Program-made: the position numbers and the translations under genes
Source: Nocardioides albidus
Lineage (GTDB): Bacteria; Actinomycetota; Actinomycetes; Propionibacteriales; Nocardioidaceae
Direction: 5' to 3'
Assembly: GCF_006335005.1 (NCBI RefSeq)
Contig: NZ_VDMP01000025.1
Location: 121,781-180,827, forward strand
Length of the DNA: 59,047 bases
Notes under the pieces: generated by a model
Told to the model about the DNA's origin: nothing
Seen by the model: the letters and a program-made list of their open reading frames with translations, nothing else
Database searches by the model: none
Part shown: positions 33,002 through 41,503 of the stretch, piece by piece
How the letters are laid out: each line of letters starts with the position of its first letter
Position numbering within the stretch: the first letter of the stretch is position 1

Positions 33002-33802
33002 TCAGTTGTCGAGGAAGGCGACCACGCGGCACGGCGACGCGCTGGTCTTCGGGAGCTTGATGGGGAAGAACCCGACGGTGAACCCGGTCGTGGGCAGCGC
33101 CGCGAGGTTGTCGAGCTGCTGGATGATGAAGGCCTCCTTGTCCGCGATCGCGAAGTGGCCGTCCCACAGCTCCTTGGGGTCGCCGGTGGCCTCGTAGGCC
33201 GCCTTCATGACCGGGAAGGGGCGGTCCCAGGCCAGGGCGTCGGTGCCGAGGATGGTGGCGCCGAGGCCGGTGAGGTAGCGGGTGCCGTCGCCGCTCATCC
33301 CCGGGTAGTTGAAGAACTCCGCGTCGGCGGGGGTGTAGCGCTCCTGGCCGGTGCGCAGCAGCAGCGCGTCGCCCTGCTGGACCTCACGCCCCGTCGCCGC
33401 GATCGCCTTCTCCAGCGCCTCGACCGGGAGCGCCTCTCCCGGCTTCGCCCACTCCCGGACGTCGAGGACCATGCCGGGGCGGTAGAGCTCGGACAGGTCG
33501 ATGTCGCTGATGGTGCGGGCCTGCTTGCCCTCGATGAGACTGCCACTGTGCAGCGGGGCGTCGACGTGCGTCCCGCAGTGCGTGTTCATCTCGGTGAGCC
33601 AGTCCTCGCCCCAGCCCTCGCCGTTCGGGAGCTCGTGACCCTCGCAGCCGAAGATGTCGACCATCCGGTCGCGACCACGGTCGCTGGGGTGCAGGTAGTC
33701 GATCTTCGGCGCGAGCACGGTCTCGAGCGCCTTGTACGCCTCGGGCACCAGCTCGCGGTTGGCGGGATCGAGGGTGCGGGAGAGGTCGACGAGCTTCGTC
33801 AT
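33002..33802 (-). CDS. Cyclase family protein (kynurenine formamidase-like hydrolase)
   Basis: A 266-residue metal hydrolase of the cyclase/KynB-like family. The motif HxxxTHxDxPxH is seen as NTHCGTHVDAPLH (His75, His79, Asp81, His85). The first residues LVDLSRTLDP are also typical. It is the first structural gene of the catabolic operon, 27 bp before the binding-protein gene, and probably opens a ring, lactone or amide. A GAAGGGA ribosome site lies upstream. Confidence 0.85.
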   Translation of the reverse strand: MTKLVDLSRTLDPANRELVPEAYKALETVLAPKIDYLHPSDRGRDRMVDIFGCEGHELPNGEGWGEDWLTEMNTHCGTHVDAPLHSGSLIEGKQARTISDIDLSELYRPGMVLDVREWAKPGEALPVEALEKAIAATGREVQQGDALLLRTGQERYTPADAEFFNYPGMSGDGTRYLTGLGATILGTDALAWDRPFPVMKAAYEATGDPKELWDGHFAIADKEAFIIQQLDNLAALPTTGFTVGFFPIKLPKTSASPCRVVAFLDN

Positions 33803-33849
33803 GGTGAGCGTCCCTTCGTGGGGTGAGATGCGAACAACCTTGGGCCCGC

Positions 33850-33914
33850 GTGACGGTCGTCACCAAGAGCGCTGCCCGACAGGAAGCGGGTCGTTCACTG
33901 TCACGCCATGACAG
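33850..33914. promoter_or_regulatory. Two inverted repeats in the promoter region of the catabolic operon
   Basis: GTGACG-GT-CGTCAC (33850-33863) and CTGTCA-CGCCA-TGACAG (33898-33914) both use TGAC/GTCA half-sites. They lie in the 170-bp gap between pucR and the cyclase gene, 48 bp and 96 bp before the cyclase ATG. They are the best candidates for binding by the PucR or TetR regulator nearby. Confidence 0.5.
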
Positions 33915-33972
33915 GGGGTCGCCGCGCCGGACGAGGGCCGTCCCAGCGCCGCTCAGGGGGCGCTCGGGCGAG

Positions 33973-35625
33973 TCAGCCGGCGTGGCCGAGGGCCGCACTG
34001 AGCGCCTGCATGCGCACGGCCGTCTCGAGTCGGAACCGGTCGTCCACGTCTCGCATGTCGACGTCGAGGACGGCCTCGATCCGGGCGATCCTGTTGCGCA
34101 CGGTGTTGTAGTGCACGTGGAGGGCGGCTGCGGTGTCGGGGAGATGCCGGTCGTGCGAGAGGTAGGCACGCAGCGTCGGCACCAGGTCGGTGCCCCGCTC
34201 GGTGTCGAGCTCGAGGAGGCGGCCGAGGACATCGCGCACCGTCGTGCGCAGATGGGCGGCGGGCAGGCTCGCCATGCCCAGGATGCCCAGCTCGTGCGCC
34301 GTCACCACCGTCCCCGGGACGTCGCCGCGCAACGCGAGCTCGCAGGCGGCCCGGGCTTCGTCGTACGACGTCGAGTAGTCCATCAGGTCAGCGCACGAGC
34401 GGCCCAGACCGACGATCCACCGGCCCTCGGCCCGGGCGCGCACGTCGTCCAGCTGGGCGCGCAGGGACGCGTCGTCAGGAGCACCGCCCGGAAGGATGGC
34501 GGCGAGCCGGTCACCGCGGCGCACGCTGACCACGCCACGGATCACGCTGCGGAGCAGGCGCTCGAAGCTGTCGGAATAGGCCAGATCGCGGGGATGGTGG
34601 CGCAGTCCGGCCACCAGCACCCGGGCCCCCGGCTTCGGACTGACGCCGATCATGACCATCCGGGTGCGGAAGGAGTCGGGATCGCTGATCCGACCGTCCA
34701 GGAGGTCGTCGAACAGGTCTCCTCGGAGGCGCTGGGTGGTCCGTTCGCGCTCGCTCGCGCGCAACAGCTGGAGGCGGTACAAGGCCACGGAGAGCTCCTC
34801 GAACGACTGGTCCCGCTCATCGACCCGGTCCGGACGGACGATGTCGAGCGTCAGGCCGTCGCAGTCGGGGAGCTCGAAGTGCGTCCTCTCGGGCGACGAC
34901 ACCGGCGACCCCTCGGGCCAGCTCTCGCCACCCGCGCGTACCAGCGTTCCATCGGCTTCCCGCAGCTCGACCCGCGCCCCGAGCTCGCGGGCCAGGACGT
35001 CGAGCAGCACGCCGGGGTCGGTCTGCTGGGCAAAGCTGTTGGCCAGCCGGGCGGAGGTCGTCAAGCGTCGCACCGCCTGCTCCGCTCGACCCTCCGCCTC
35101 GTCCGCGAGGCGTTGGCGACGGCCGTCGACATCGAGTTGGCGCAGGCGCACGCCGAGGTCGTGGGCGATCTGCTCCAGCGCGACCTGCTCGGCGTCGGTC
35201 CACGGATAGGGCTGACGGTGCGCCGCGTACAGCACGCCGAGCGTGACGTCGGCGACGAGGATCGGAACGATGAGCGTCGCCAGGATCCCCTCGTTGTCGA
35301 TCAGCCGCTTCATCAGCGGCACCCGCCGGGAGTCGTGCCGGTAGTCGCGACTCATCTGGGGACGCCGTTCCAGCGCGACCCGGCCGCCGATCCCCTCCCC
35401 CACCTTGAGCCGCCACGCTGCGGCCATCTCCGTCGACTCGACGCCGTGGTGGGCGCCCATCACGAGGTAGTCACCCTCGACGAGGCCCGCCCAGGAGACG
35501 GGGCAGCCGATCTCGCGGGCCACGTGGTCGGTCGCGATCTGGAGAGCCTGGGTCGCGTCGTTGGCGGCGAGGAGCCGCCGCAGGTACAGCTCCGAGGACC
35601 GTTCCCGCACCACCGCTCCTGCCAT
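33973..35625 (-). CDS. PucR-type regulator with GAF domain
   Basis: A 550-residue transcriptional activator-like protein. The N-terminal GAF domain (about 20-165) has LYLRRLLAANDATQALQIAT and LIVPILVADVTLGVLYAAHR. A middle CdaR-like region (about 300-450) precedes the C-terminal PucR helix-turn-helix at 490-550, with LPDTAAALHVHYNTVRNRIA. PucR proteins often activate purine or catabolic genes on ligand binding. It is read in the same direction as the operon it precedes and is divergent from a TetR gene. Confidence 0.87.
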   Translation of the reverse strand: MAGAVVRERSSELYLRRLLAANDATQALQIATDHVAREIGCPVSWAGLVEGDYLVMGAHHGVESTEMAAAWRLKVGEGIGGRVALERRPQMSRDYRHDSRRVPLMKRLIDNEGILATLIVPILVADVTLGVLYAAHRQPYPWTDAEQVALEQIAHDLGVRLRQLDVDGRRQRLADEAEGRAEQAVRRLTTSARLANSFAQQTDPGVLLDVLARELGARVELREADGTLVRAGGESWPEGSPVSSPERTHFELPDCDGLTLDIVRPDRVDERDQSFEELSVALYRLQLLRASERERTTQRLRGDLFDDLLDGRISDPDSFRTRMVMIGVSPKPGARVLVAGLRHHPRDLAYSDSFERLLRSVIRGVVSVRRGDRLAAILPGGAPDDASLRAQLDDVRARAEGRWIVGLGRSCADLMDYSTSYDEARAACELALRGDVPGTVVTAHELGILGMASLPAAHLRTTVRDVLGRLLELDTERGTDLVPTLRAYLSHDRHLPDTAAALHVHYNTVRNRIARIEAVLDVDMRDVDDRFRLETAVRMQALSAALGHAG

Positions 35626-35722
35626 GGCGCCCTCCTTGCATCGGCATCCAAGTTTGAACTCAAGTCCAAGATCTGGGACTCTACGCTCTCACGTCCCTTC
35701 CGTCGAGGAGGAAGCTGATCCG

Positions 35723-36364
35723 ATGACGGCGACACCCGACCGGACCACGCCTGCAGGCACGGCGGTCGTCGGTGCGCGAGCACGGCGACGCGGACAGCGG
35801 CGCGACCGCGTGTTCGAGGCTGCGGTGGAGCTGTTCGTCGAGCAGGGCTACGAGGCGACCACCATGGAGGAGATCGCAGGGCGCGCGGACGTGGCCCGGA
35901 CGTCGGTCTTCAACTACTTCGAGCGGAAGTCGGCCTTCCTCGACGAGTGGTCCGCGCGGCGGCGCGCGCAGGCGTTCCACGCCCTCGGCGGGCCGGCACC
36001 GGACATCCGCCTGCGCGACGAGTTGGCGCGCGTCATGACCGAGCTCGCCCGGCTCAGCGACTCCTCCCGACGCGAGACGACCGCGATGATCAGCGCGGCG
36101 GTCCTCGCCCTCGACCTCCTCGACGACCATCCGCTCACCCACGAGTTCACGGACCTGCTCGAGCGCAGGCGCGCCGAGCTGCGACCCGGGGTCGACCCGA
36201 CCCTGGTCGGCATCACCCTCGCGACCGGATACTTCGCCCTGCTCCGCGCCTGGATCGGGCCCGGCCGCGCCCCGTTCGAGCTCGATCGCCGGCTCATCGA
36301 GCTGGTCGACCTGCTGCTCGGCGGCGCCGTCGAGGTGGCCTCTGGCGCTGAGGCGGGCAGCTAG
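35723..36364 (+). CDS. TetR family transcriptional regulator
   Basis: A 213-residue regulator. The helix-turn-helix (about 32-78) contains VFEAAVELFVEQGYEATTME, EIAGRADVARTSVFNYFERK. The Arg-rich leader before it (GARARRRGQRRD) is common. ATG at 35723 is preceded by GGAGGAAG. It is divergent from pucR over 97 bp, in which TTTGAACTCAAG contains the short inverted repeat TTGA-AC-TCAA (35654-35663). It probably acts on itself, pucR or the catabolic operon. Its stop lies 5 bp from that of the convergent CoA transferase gene. Confidence 0.88.
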   Translation: MTATPDRTTPAGTAVVGARARRRGQRRDRVFEAAVELFVEQGYEATTMEEIAGRADVARTSVFNYFERKSAFLDEWSARRRAQAFHALGGPAPDIRLRDELARVMTELARLSDSSRRETTAMISAAVLALDLLDDHPLTHEFTDLLERRRAELRPGVDPTLVGITLATGYFALLRAWIGPGRAPFELDRRLIELVDLLLGGAVEVASGAEAGS

Positions 36365-36369
36365 CCGGA

Positions 36370-37008
36370 TCAGCCGCGAGGCGTGAGCAGCGGGGCGGCG
36401 GTGAGCTCGCGGACCTTGGCGGCGTCGACCCCCGGTGCGACGTCGACGAGGACGAGCCCGTCCGTGGTGACGTCCATGACGGCGAGGTCGGTGATGATCC
36501 GGTCGACCACGCCGGCGCCGGTGAGCGGCAGCGTGCAGGACTCGACGATCTTGGGGGTGCCGTCCTTGGCGACGTGGTCGGTGATGACCACGACGCGGCG
36601 GGTGCCGGCGACCAGGTCCATCGCGCCGCCCATCCCCTTGACCAGCTTGCCGGGCACGGTCCAGTTGGCGAGGTCCCCGTTGCTGGCCACCTGGAGCGCG
36701 CCGAGGATCGCGATGTCGACGTGACCGCCGCGGATCATCGCGAAGCTGGTGGCGGAGTCGAAGAAGGACGCTCCGGGCGCGGTGGTCACCGTCTGCTTCC
36801 CGGCGTTGATCAGGTCGGCGTCCTCCTCGCCGGCGTAGGGGGACGGGCCGATGCCGAGCAGGCCGTTCTCGCTCTGCAGCATCACGCTCACCCCCGGCGG
36901 CAGATGGTCGGCGACCAGGGTGGGGATGCCGATGCCGAGGTTGACGTAGTCGCCGTCGTTGAGCTCGCGGGCGGCGATCGCCGCCATCTCGTCCCGGGTC
37001 CAGGCCAT
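36370..37008 (-). CDS. 3-oxoacid CoA-transferase subunit B
   Basis: A 212-residue beta subunit of a succinyl-CoA:3-ketoacid or related CoA transferase. The catalytic Glu47 is in [10 protein letters not shown], which forms the glutamyl-CoA thioester. [17 protein letters not shown] and [18 protein letters not shown] are typical. ATG 37008 is one base after the stop of subunit A; GTG 37017 would add three residues. It may supply CoA esters of keto acids for the pathway, or be a beta-ketoadipate or acetoacetate transferase. Confidence 0.88.
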   Translation of the reverse strand: MAWTRDEMAAIAARELNDGDYVNLGIGIPTLVADHLPPGVSVMLQSENGLLGIGPSPYAGEEDADLINAGKQTVTTAPGASFFDSATSFAMIRGGHVDIAILGALQVASNGDLANWTVPGKLVKGMGGAMDLVAGTRRVVVITDHVAKDGTPKIVESCTLPLTGAGVVDRIITDLAVMDVTTDGLVLVDVAPGVDAAKVRELTAAPLLTPRG

Positions 37009-37009
37009 G

Positions 37010-37714
37010 TCAGGCACCCACCTTCTCGCGCACGACGCGCTGCTCGATGTCCTTGGGCCGGTCGCTGGCCCGCACGGTGACGTCGACGAAGATGCCGGGC
37101 GTCATCACGTCGTCCGGGTCGAGGAAGCCGTCGAGGACGTGCTCGGCCTCGGCGACGCAGACCCGGCCGCTCATCGCGACCAGCGGGTTGAAGTTGCGCG
37201 CGGTCGCCCGGTAGCGCAGGTTGCCCTCGGCGTCCGCGGTGCGGGCGTGGACCAGCGCGAGGTCGGCGACGATCCCGCGCTCGAGGACGTGGAGGTCGCC
37301 GTCGAAGGTCTCGTGCGGCTTGCCCTCGGCGATCTCGGTGCCGACGCCGGTGCGGGTGTAGAACCCGGCGATGCCGGAGCCGCCCGCGCGCAGCCGCTCG
37401 GCGAGCGTGCCCTGGGGGCAGAACTCGACCTCCAGCGCGCCGTCGAGGTACTGCTGCGCGAACAGTCGGTTCTCCCCGACGTACGACGCGATCACCTTGC
37501 GCACCTGGTTGTTCTCCAGGAGCAGGCCGAGTCCCTTGCCGTCGACACCCATGTTGTTGGAGACGACCGTCAGGTCCCGTGCGCCGCTGTCGCGCACGGC
37601 CTCGATCAGGTCCCGCGGGATGCCGCAGAGGCCGAAGCCGCCGACCGCGACCGTCATCCCGTCGCGGACCCGCTCGGCCACGGCGGCCCGGGCGTCCTGT
37701 GCCAGTTTGCTCAT
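37010..37714 (-). CDS. 3-oxoacid CoA-transferase subunit A
   Basis: A 234-residue alpha subunit. [41 protein letters not shown] and [25 protein letters not shown] (seen at about 108-132) are strong family marks. It pairs with subunit B immediately downstream to form the active enzyme. It is divergent from an IclR gene across a region with a 25-bp palindrome. IclR control of CoA transferase genes is a known arrangement (for example pcaIJ). Confidence 0.9.
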   Translation of the reverse strand: MSKLAQDARAAVAERVRDGMTVAVGGFGLCGIPRDLIEAVRDSGARDLTVVSNNMGVDGKGLGLLLENNQVRKVIASYVGENRLFAQQYLDGALEVEFCPQGTLAERLRAGGSGIAGFYTRTGVGTEIAEGKPHETFDGDLHVLERGIVADLALVHARTADAEGNLRYRATARNFNPLVAMSGRVCVAEAEHVLDGFLDPDDVMTPGIFVDVTVRASDRPKDIEQRVVREKVGA

Positions 37715-37781
37715 GGCCCGTTTCTCCCCCCGCACCCGGCGCGGGTCAACGAAGTGGCCGCTCGGTGGATGCCAGAGGCGC

Positions 37782-37806
37782 GCTACGTCCACTGAGTGGA
37801 CGTAGC
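37782..37806. promoter_or_regulatory. 25-bp palindrome in the CoA-transferase/iclR divergent region
   Basis: GCTACGTCCACT, one central G, then AGTGGACGTAGC form perfect 12-bp arms (37782-37806). It ends nine bases before the iclR ATG and 68 bp from the CoA-transferase start, so binding would block iclR and could act on the transferase genes. It is the most likely operator of the IclR protein at 37816. Confidence 0.75.
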
Positions 37807-37815
37807 ATCGGCTCC

Positions 37816-38565
37816 ATGGAGCGGGCACCCGGTGTCGTCGAGAAGGTCGCGGCACTGCTGCGCGCGCTGTCCGCCGCGGAGTCCGGTACGACGACCACCG
37901 CGCTCGCCGCGGCCACGGATCAGCCGCGCGCGACCACCCACCGGTTGCTGGAGTCCCTCGCCGCCGAGGGCCTCACCGACCGCGACCCGGTCACCGGCCG
38001 CTGGCATCTCGGACCGGAGACCTACGTCCTCGGGATGGCGGCGGCCGCGCGCTACGACCTCACCAACGAGGCGCGGGTCAGCGTGCACCGGCTCGCCAAG
38101 GAGACCGGCGAGAGCGCGTTCTTCTCGGTGCGCCGCGGCGACGAGACCGTGGTCCTGCTGCGCGAGGACGGCGACTTCCCGATCCGCTCCTACGTCCTCT
38201 ACGAGAGCGCCCGCTTCCCGCTCGGCGTCGTCTCGGCCGGCATCGCGATCCTCGCCCACCTGCCCGCCCGCGAGGTGGACGCCTTCCTCGCGCGCGCCGA
38301 CCTCACCGGGCAGTGGGGACCCCAGCACGCGGAGGCCGCGCTCCGCCGGCGGCTGGCCGCGACCCGTCGTACCGGATGGTCGCTCAACCCGGGACTCGTC
38401 GTCGAGGGCTCGTGGGGGATGGCCGCCGCGGTCTTCGACAAGGCCGGCCGCCCCGAGTGGGCGCTCACCCTGACCGGCGTCGAGCAGCGCTTCCGCCGCG
38501 ACCGCCAGCCGGTGCTCGGCAGGCTGCTGCTGGAGGAGGCGCACCGGCTCTCGCGACTGGCCTAG
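37816..38565 (+). CDS. IclR family transcriptional regulator
   Basis: A 249-residue regulator. The N-terminal winged helix (about 8-65) has VEKVAALLRALSAAESGTTT and DQPRATTHRLLESLAAEGL. The C-terminal IclR effector domain (75-249) has RYDLTNEARVSVHRLAKETG, FPLGVVSAGIAILAHLP and GMAAAVFDKAGRPEWALTLTG. It very likely controls the divergent CoA transferase through the palindrome next to its start. The effector may be a keto acid. Confidence 0.9.
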   Translation: MERAPGVVEKVAALLRALSAAESGTTTTALAAATDQPRATTHRLLESLAAEGLTDRDPVTGRWHLGPETYVLGMAAAARYDLTNEARVSVHRLAKETGESAFFSVRRGDETVVLLREDGDFPIRSYVLYESARFPLGVVSAGIAILAHLPAREVDAFLARADLTGQWGPQHAEAALRRRLAATRRTGWSLNPGLVVEGSWGMAAAVFDKAGRPEWALTLTGVEQRFRRDRQPVLGRLLLEEAHRLSRLA

Positions 38566-38582
38566 CCACCCCGTCAGCGCAG

Positions 38583-38601
38583 AACGTCTGCAATCCCAGA
38601 C
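38583..38601. promoter_or_regulatory. Shared 19-bp site, copy 1 (before PepSY operon)
   Basis: AACGTCTGCAATCCCAGAC contains the inverted repeat GTCTG-N6-CAGAC and lies 92 bp before the PepSY gene. The identical 19 bases recur at 41504-41522 in the iclR/ferredoxin intergenic region. An exact copy of this length is not expected by chance, so a common regulator is likely, probably the IclR protein at 40671-41468. Confidence 0.75.
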
Positions 38602-38693
38602 ACCAACCGCGCTCCGGCCGCAGCGCCACCGGCCCGCTCGCGCCTACCTTGGCCGACGAGACTGACGCTGCCGAGGCGTCGAAGGGGGACACC

Positions 38694-39977
38694 ATGGCAC
38701 AGGACACCGAGCAGCCGGCCGCGACGCCGGCCGACCGGCCGCGGCCGAGCAAGCGTCCGGAGCAGGTGCGGCGCCGGCTCGCCGCGACCCACCGCTGGAC
38801 GTCGCTGATCGTCGGCGGCCTCCTCGCGGTCCTCATGGCCTCGGGCGTGCCGCTGCTCTACGGCGCGGAGAGCTTCCGCGCGCGCAACGGCGACATGTAC
38901 CAGCCGACCCACTCGGCCACCCCGCTCACCGCGCAGCAGGCGCTCGAGGTGGCCCGTGCCGAGCACCCCGACTTCACCGCCGGCAACGTGATCTCGGACC
39001 ACGGGATCTTCGTCGTCGCCGACCAGCGCCTCAACCGGGCCTACGGCGTCGACCCGGGCAGCGGCGAGATCACCGGGTCGGGCCACTACTACGGCGGCTT
39101 CCAGGGGTTCGTCGAGAACCTGCACGCCTTCGGCCTGTCGAGCCCGCGCTATCCCGGCTACGTCCCGTTCATGGCCACCGAGATGCCCTCGTTCGGCCTC
39201 TCCTCCCTCGAGGGCAAGACGCTGGGCGACTCCCTGATCGGGCTGCTGGGCGTGGCGCTCGTGCTGCTCGCCCTGAGCGGCCTCTACCTGTGGTGGCCCG
39301 GGCTGCGCCGCCTCTCCAGCGGCTTCCGCGCCCGCACCGGCAAGTCGCGCTACATCACCCACCGTGAGCTGCACAAGGTGATCGGCATCCTGTCCCTGCC
39401 GTTCCTGCTGATGTGGGGCCTCACCGGCGCCGTCGCGAAGTATCCCGTCATCGAGCAGGGTCTGCTCGCGGTCACCGGCGGCGACACCGGCCAGGTCAAG
39501 GCGCTCAACTGGGACTTCGCGAGCGAGCCGCGCGACGGCGCGGAGGAGATCGGCCTCGACGCGGCGGCGAAGGCCGCGCTCACGGTCGTCGACGGACGGA
39601 TCAGCAACCACACGCTGCCCGATCCGAGCGACCCGGCGTCGGCGTACCTCTTCGAGATCTCCGAGCCCGACTGGGACCCGTACGACGGCACGATGCTCGC
39701 CGGCAACGACTGGGTCTACGTCGACAAGTACGACGCCAGCCACACCAAGGTCGTGTGGAGCGGGCACGACGCGCCCCTGCAGAACCGGGTGTACGAGGAG
39801 CTCGTCTACCCGAGCCACTTCGGCTGGTACCACAACGGCTGGGTGCGCCTGGTGTGGGCGGTCTTCGGGCTGGCTCCGCTGTTCCTGCTCACCACGGGCG
39901 TGGTCAGCTGGACCGTCCGGCACCGCCGCAAGCGGGCCCGCGAGGCGGCCCGGACCGCGGCCACCGCCACCGCATGA
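38694..39977 (+). CDS. PepSY-associated transmembrane protein
   Basis: A 427-residue inner-membrane protein of the PepSY_TM (PiuB/FoxB-like) family. Four main hydrophobic segments start near residues 35, 180, 228 and 383, with PepSY-like exported loops between. Histidines at or near segment ends (H33, H144, H223, H227, H375, H380) fit haem ligands of membrane ferric-siderophore reductases. The ATG follows GAAGGGGGAC. It heads a three-gene operon and shares a 19-bp upstream site with a ferredoxin operon, which suggests it passes or receives electrons. Substrate unknown. Confidence 0.85.
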   Translation: MAQDTEQPAATPADRPRPSKRPEQVRRRLAATHRWTSLIVGGLLAVLMASGVPLLYGAESFRARNGDMYQPTHSATPLTAQQALEVARAEHPDFTAGNVISDHGIFVVADQRLNRAYGVDPGSGEITGSGHYYGGFQGFVENLHAFGLSSPRYPGYVPFMATEMPSFGLSSLEGKTLGDSLIGLLGVALVLLALSGLYLWWPGLRRLSSGFRARTGKSRYITHRELHKVIGILSLPFLLMWGLTGAVAKYPVIEQGLLAVTGGDTGQVKALNWDFASEPRDGAEEIGLDAAAKAALTVVDGRISNHTLPDPSDPASAYLFEISEPDWDPYDGTMLAGNDWVYVDKYDASHTKVVWSGHDAPLQNRVYEELVYPSHFGWYHNGWVRLVWAVFGLAPLFLLTTGVVSWTVRHRRKRAREAARTAATATA

Positions 39978-39995
39978 GGACCGCGTGACGCCCCG

Positions 39996-40343
39996 TTGAC
40001 CACCACGTCGATCGCCGCCGGCACCGTGCTCTTCGCGCTCGGTGCCGGCGTCGCGTGCGCGCTCGCCGCGGCCACCGGTCGTGGCCTGTCGCGCGACCTC
40101 GGCCTGGCCCTCGGCGCGCTCGAGCTGGCGATCTTGACCCTGGTGCTGACTCATGCGGTCGACCTCGCCGGCGACGACCGGCCGCTCGAGGCCAAGCCGG
40201 TCGCCTACCTGGTGGCCGGTGCCCTGCTGCTGCCGGCGCTGGTCCTCGGCACCGGCGCCACCGGACGGTCCCGGGCGCTGGCGGCCGCGGTGGGCTGTGC
40301 GTCCGTCGCGGTCCTCGCGCTGCGGATCGAGGCCGTCGCGTGA
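39996..40343 (+). CDS. Small membrane protein, unknown function
   Basis: A 115-residue protein with four hydrophobic segments (about 5-27, 33-53, 67-85, 92-112). No family is recognised. TTG at 39996 is the first possible start in this frame, and no good ribosome site is seen, so the true start may be a little later. It follows the PepSY gene by 18 bp and overlaps the next gene by GTGA, so it belongs to that operon. It could be a subunit of the same membrane complex. Confidence 0.6.
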   Translation: MTTTSIAAGTVLFALGAGVACALAAATGRGLSRDLGLALGALELAILTLVLTHAVDLAGDDRPLEAKPVAYLVAGALLLPALVLGTGATGRSRALAAAVGCASVAVLALRIEAVA

Positions 40344-40753
40344 GCGGACCGCTGACCCTCGCCCGCGCGCTGTACCTCCTCTTCGCCGTCGCCGCCGGTG
40401 GCCGCTCCCTCGTCCAGTGGCTCGACGCCCCGGGCCGGGCGCCGCTCGCCTACGCCCTGTCCACGCTGGCGTTCTGCTGCTATCTCGCCGGGTACGTCGC
40501 CACCAGCCCGCGCCGCGCCGGCCGGCGCCGCCGCCTGATCGGCGTCCTCGCCGGCATCGAGCTCGCCGGGGTCCTCGTCGTCGGGACCCTGAGCCTGGCG
40601 GCGCCCGGGCTGCTCGCGGACACGACGGTGTGGTCGGCGTACGGCGCCGGCTATGCGTTCGTGCCGCTGCTCATCCCCGTCGTCCTTCTCGGGTGGCTGC
40701 ACCGCTCGCGCGTCGCCCCATCCGCCGCCCCAGCTCTCGCGCGGTCCGCGTGA
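40340..40753 (+). CDS. Small membrane protein, unknown function
   Basis: A 137-residue protein with four hydrophobic segments (about 5-20, 34-50, 63-85, 95-115) and a basic loop RRAGRRRR between the second and third. I recognise no family. GTG overlaps the stop of the preceding small membrane gene. The last 83 bases overlap the end of the convergent iclR gene, an unusually deep convergent overlap. Confidence 0.6.
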   Translation: MSGPLTLARALYLLFAVAAGGRSLVQWLDAPGRAPLAYALSTLAFCCYLAGYVATSPRRAGRRRRLIGVLAGIELAGVLVVGTLSLAAPGLLADTTVWSAYGAGYAFVPLLIPVVLLGWLHRSRVAPSAAPALARSA

Positions 40754-41468
40754 CCTCGCCGGCGAGGGCCTCCACGCTGTCGTCGGCGACGGCGCCGATC
40801 GGGTAGGTGACCGCGACCGCGGCGACCGGATACTCCTGCGAGTCGATGACCGCCACCGCGACCGACGCCAGCCCCTCGGCCACCTCACCGACCTCGGTCG
40901 CGTAGCCCCGCGCCCGGACCTGGCGCAGCTCCTCGCGGACGGCGCTCAGCCGCGACTGCCCCGACCCGCGATCCAGCCCGGGCAGGGCGGTGAGGCTGGC
41001 CCGCAGCTGCTCGGGCGTGAGCATCGCGAGCATGGCCCGGCCGCTCGCCGTACGCACCGCGGGGAGGCGGACCCCGACCTCGGTCAGCAGGTGCGGGCCG
41101 CCGGGCGTCTTGTCCTCGAGCACGTAGACGACGTCGCGTCCGTGCAGCACGGTCATGTGCACGCTGAAGCCGACCCGCTCCTTGAGGGCGGCGACCGGTT
41201 TGCGCGCGATCCGCTGCAGCGGCACCTGACGCAGGTAGCCGGCGCCGAGGTCGTACGCCGCCGGCCCGAGCCCGTAGCGCCGGTCCTCCGGATAGGACAT
41301 CACGAAGCCCTGCGCCTCCATCGTGGCCAGGAGCTGGTAGGTCGTCGAGCGGGGCACGCCGACCTCGGCCGCCAGGGTCGTCGCGGTCACCGGGCTGGGC
41401 TGCGCCGCCAGGAAGCGCAGCATGGCCAGGGCGTTCGCGGCAGCCGGGACCTCACGCACGCCTCGCAC
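40671..41468 (-). CDS. IclR family transcriptional regulator
   Basis: A 265-residue regulator. The winged helix (about 8-65) has AAANALAMLRFLAAQPSPVT and GVPRSTTYQLLATMEAQGF. The effector domain has SVHMTVLHGRDVVYVLEDK, GRAMLAMLTPEQLRASLT and SVAVAVIDSQEYPVAAVAVT. It is divergent from the ferredoxin genes; a 19-bp inverted repeat lies 36 bp before its ATG and again before the PepSY operon. It is therefore the likely common regulator of both. The Arg-rich C-terminal tail is encoded in the overlap with the convergent gene. Confidence 0.9.
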   Translation of the reverse strand: MRGVREVPAAANALAMLRFLAAQPSPVTATTLAAEVGVPRSTTYQLLATMEAQGFVMSYPEDRRYGLGPAAYDLGAGYLRQVPLQRIARKPVAALKERVGFSVHMTVLHGRDVVYVLEDKTPGGPHLLTEVGVRLPAVRTASGRAMLAMLTPEQLRASLTALPGLDRGSGQSRLSAVREELRQVRARGYATEVGEVAEGLASVAVAVIDSQEYPVAAVAVTYPIGAVADDSVEALAGEVTRTARELGRRMGRRASGAATREGRRG

Positions 41469-41503
41469 GGTAGCCCTCCCCGACGCCCGCGCGGCGGCGT
41501 CTC

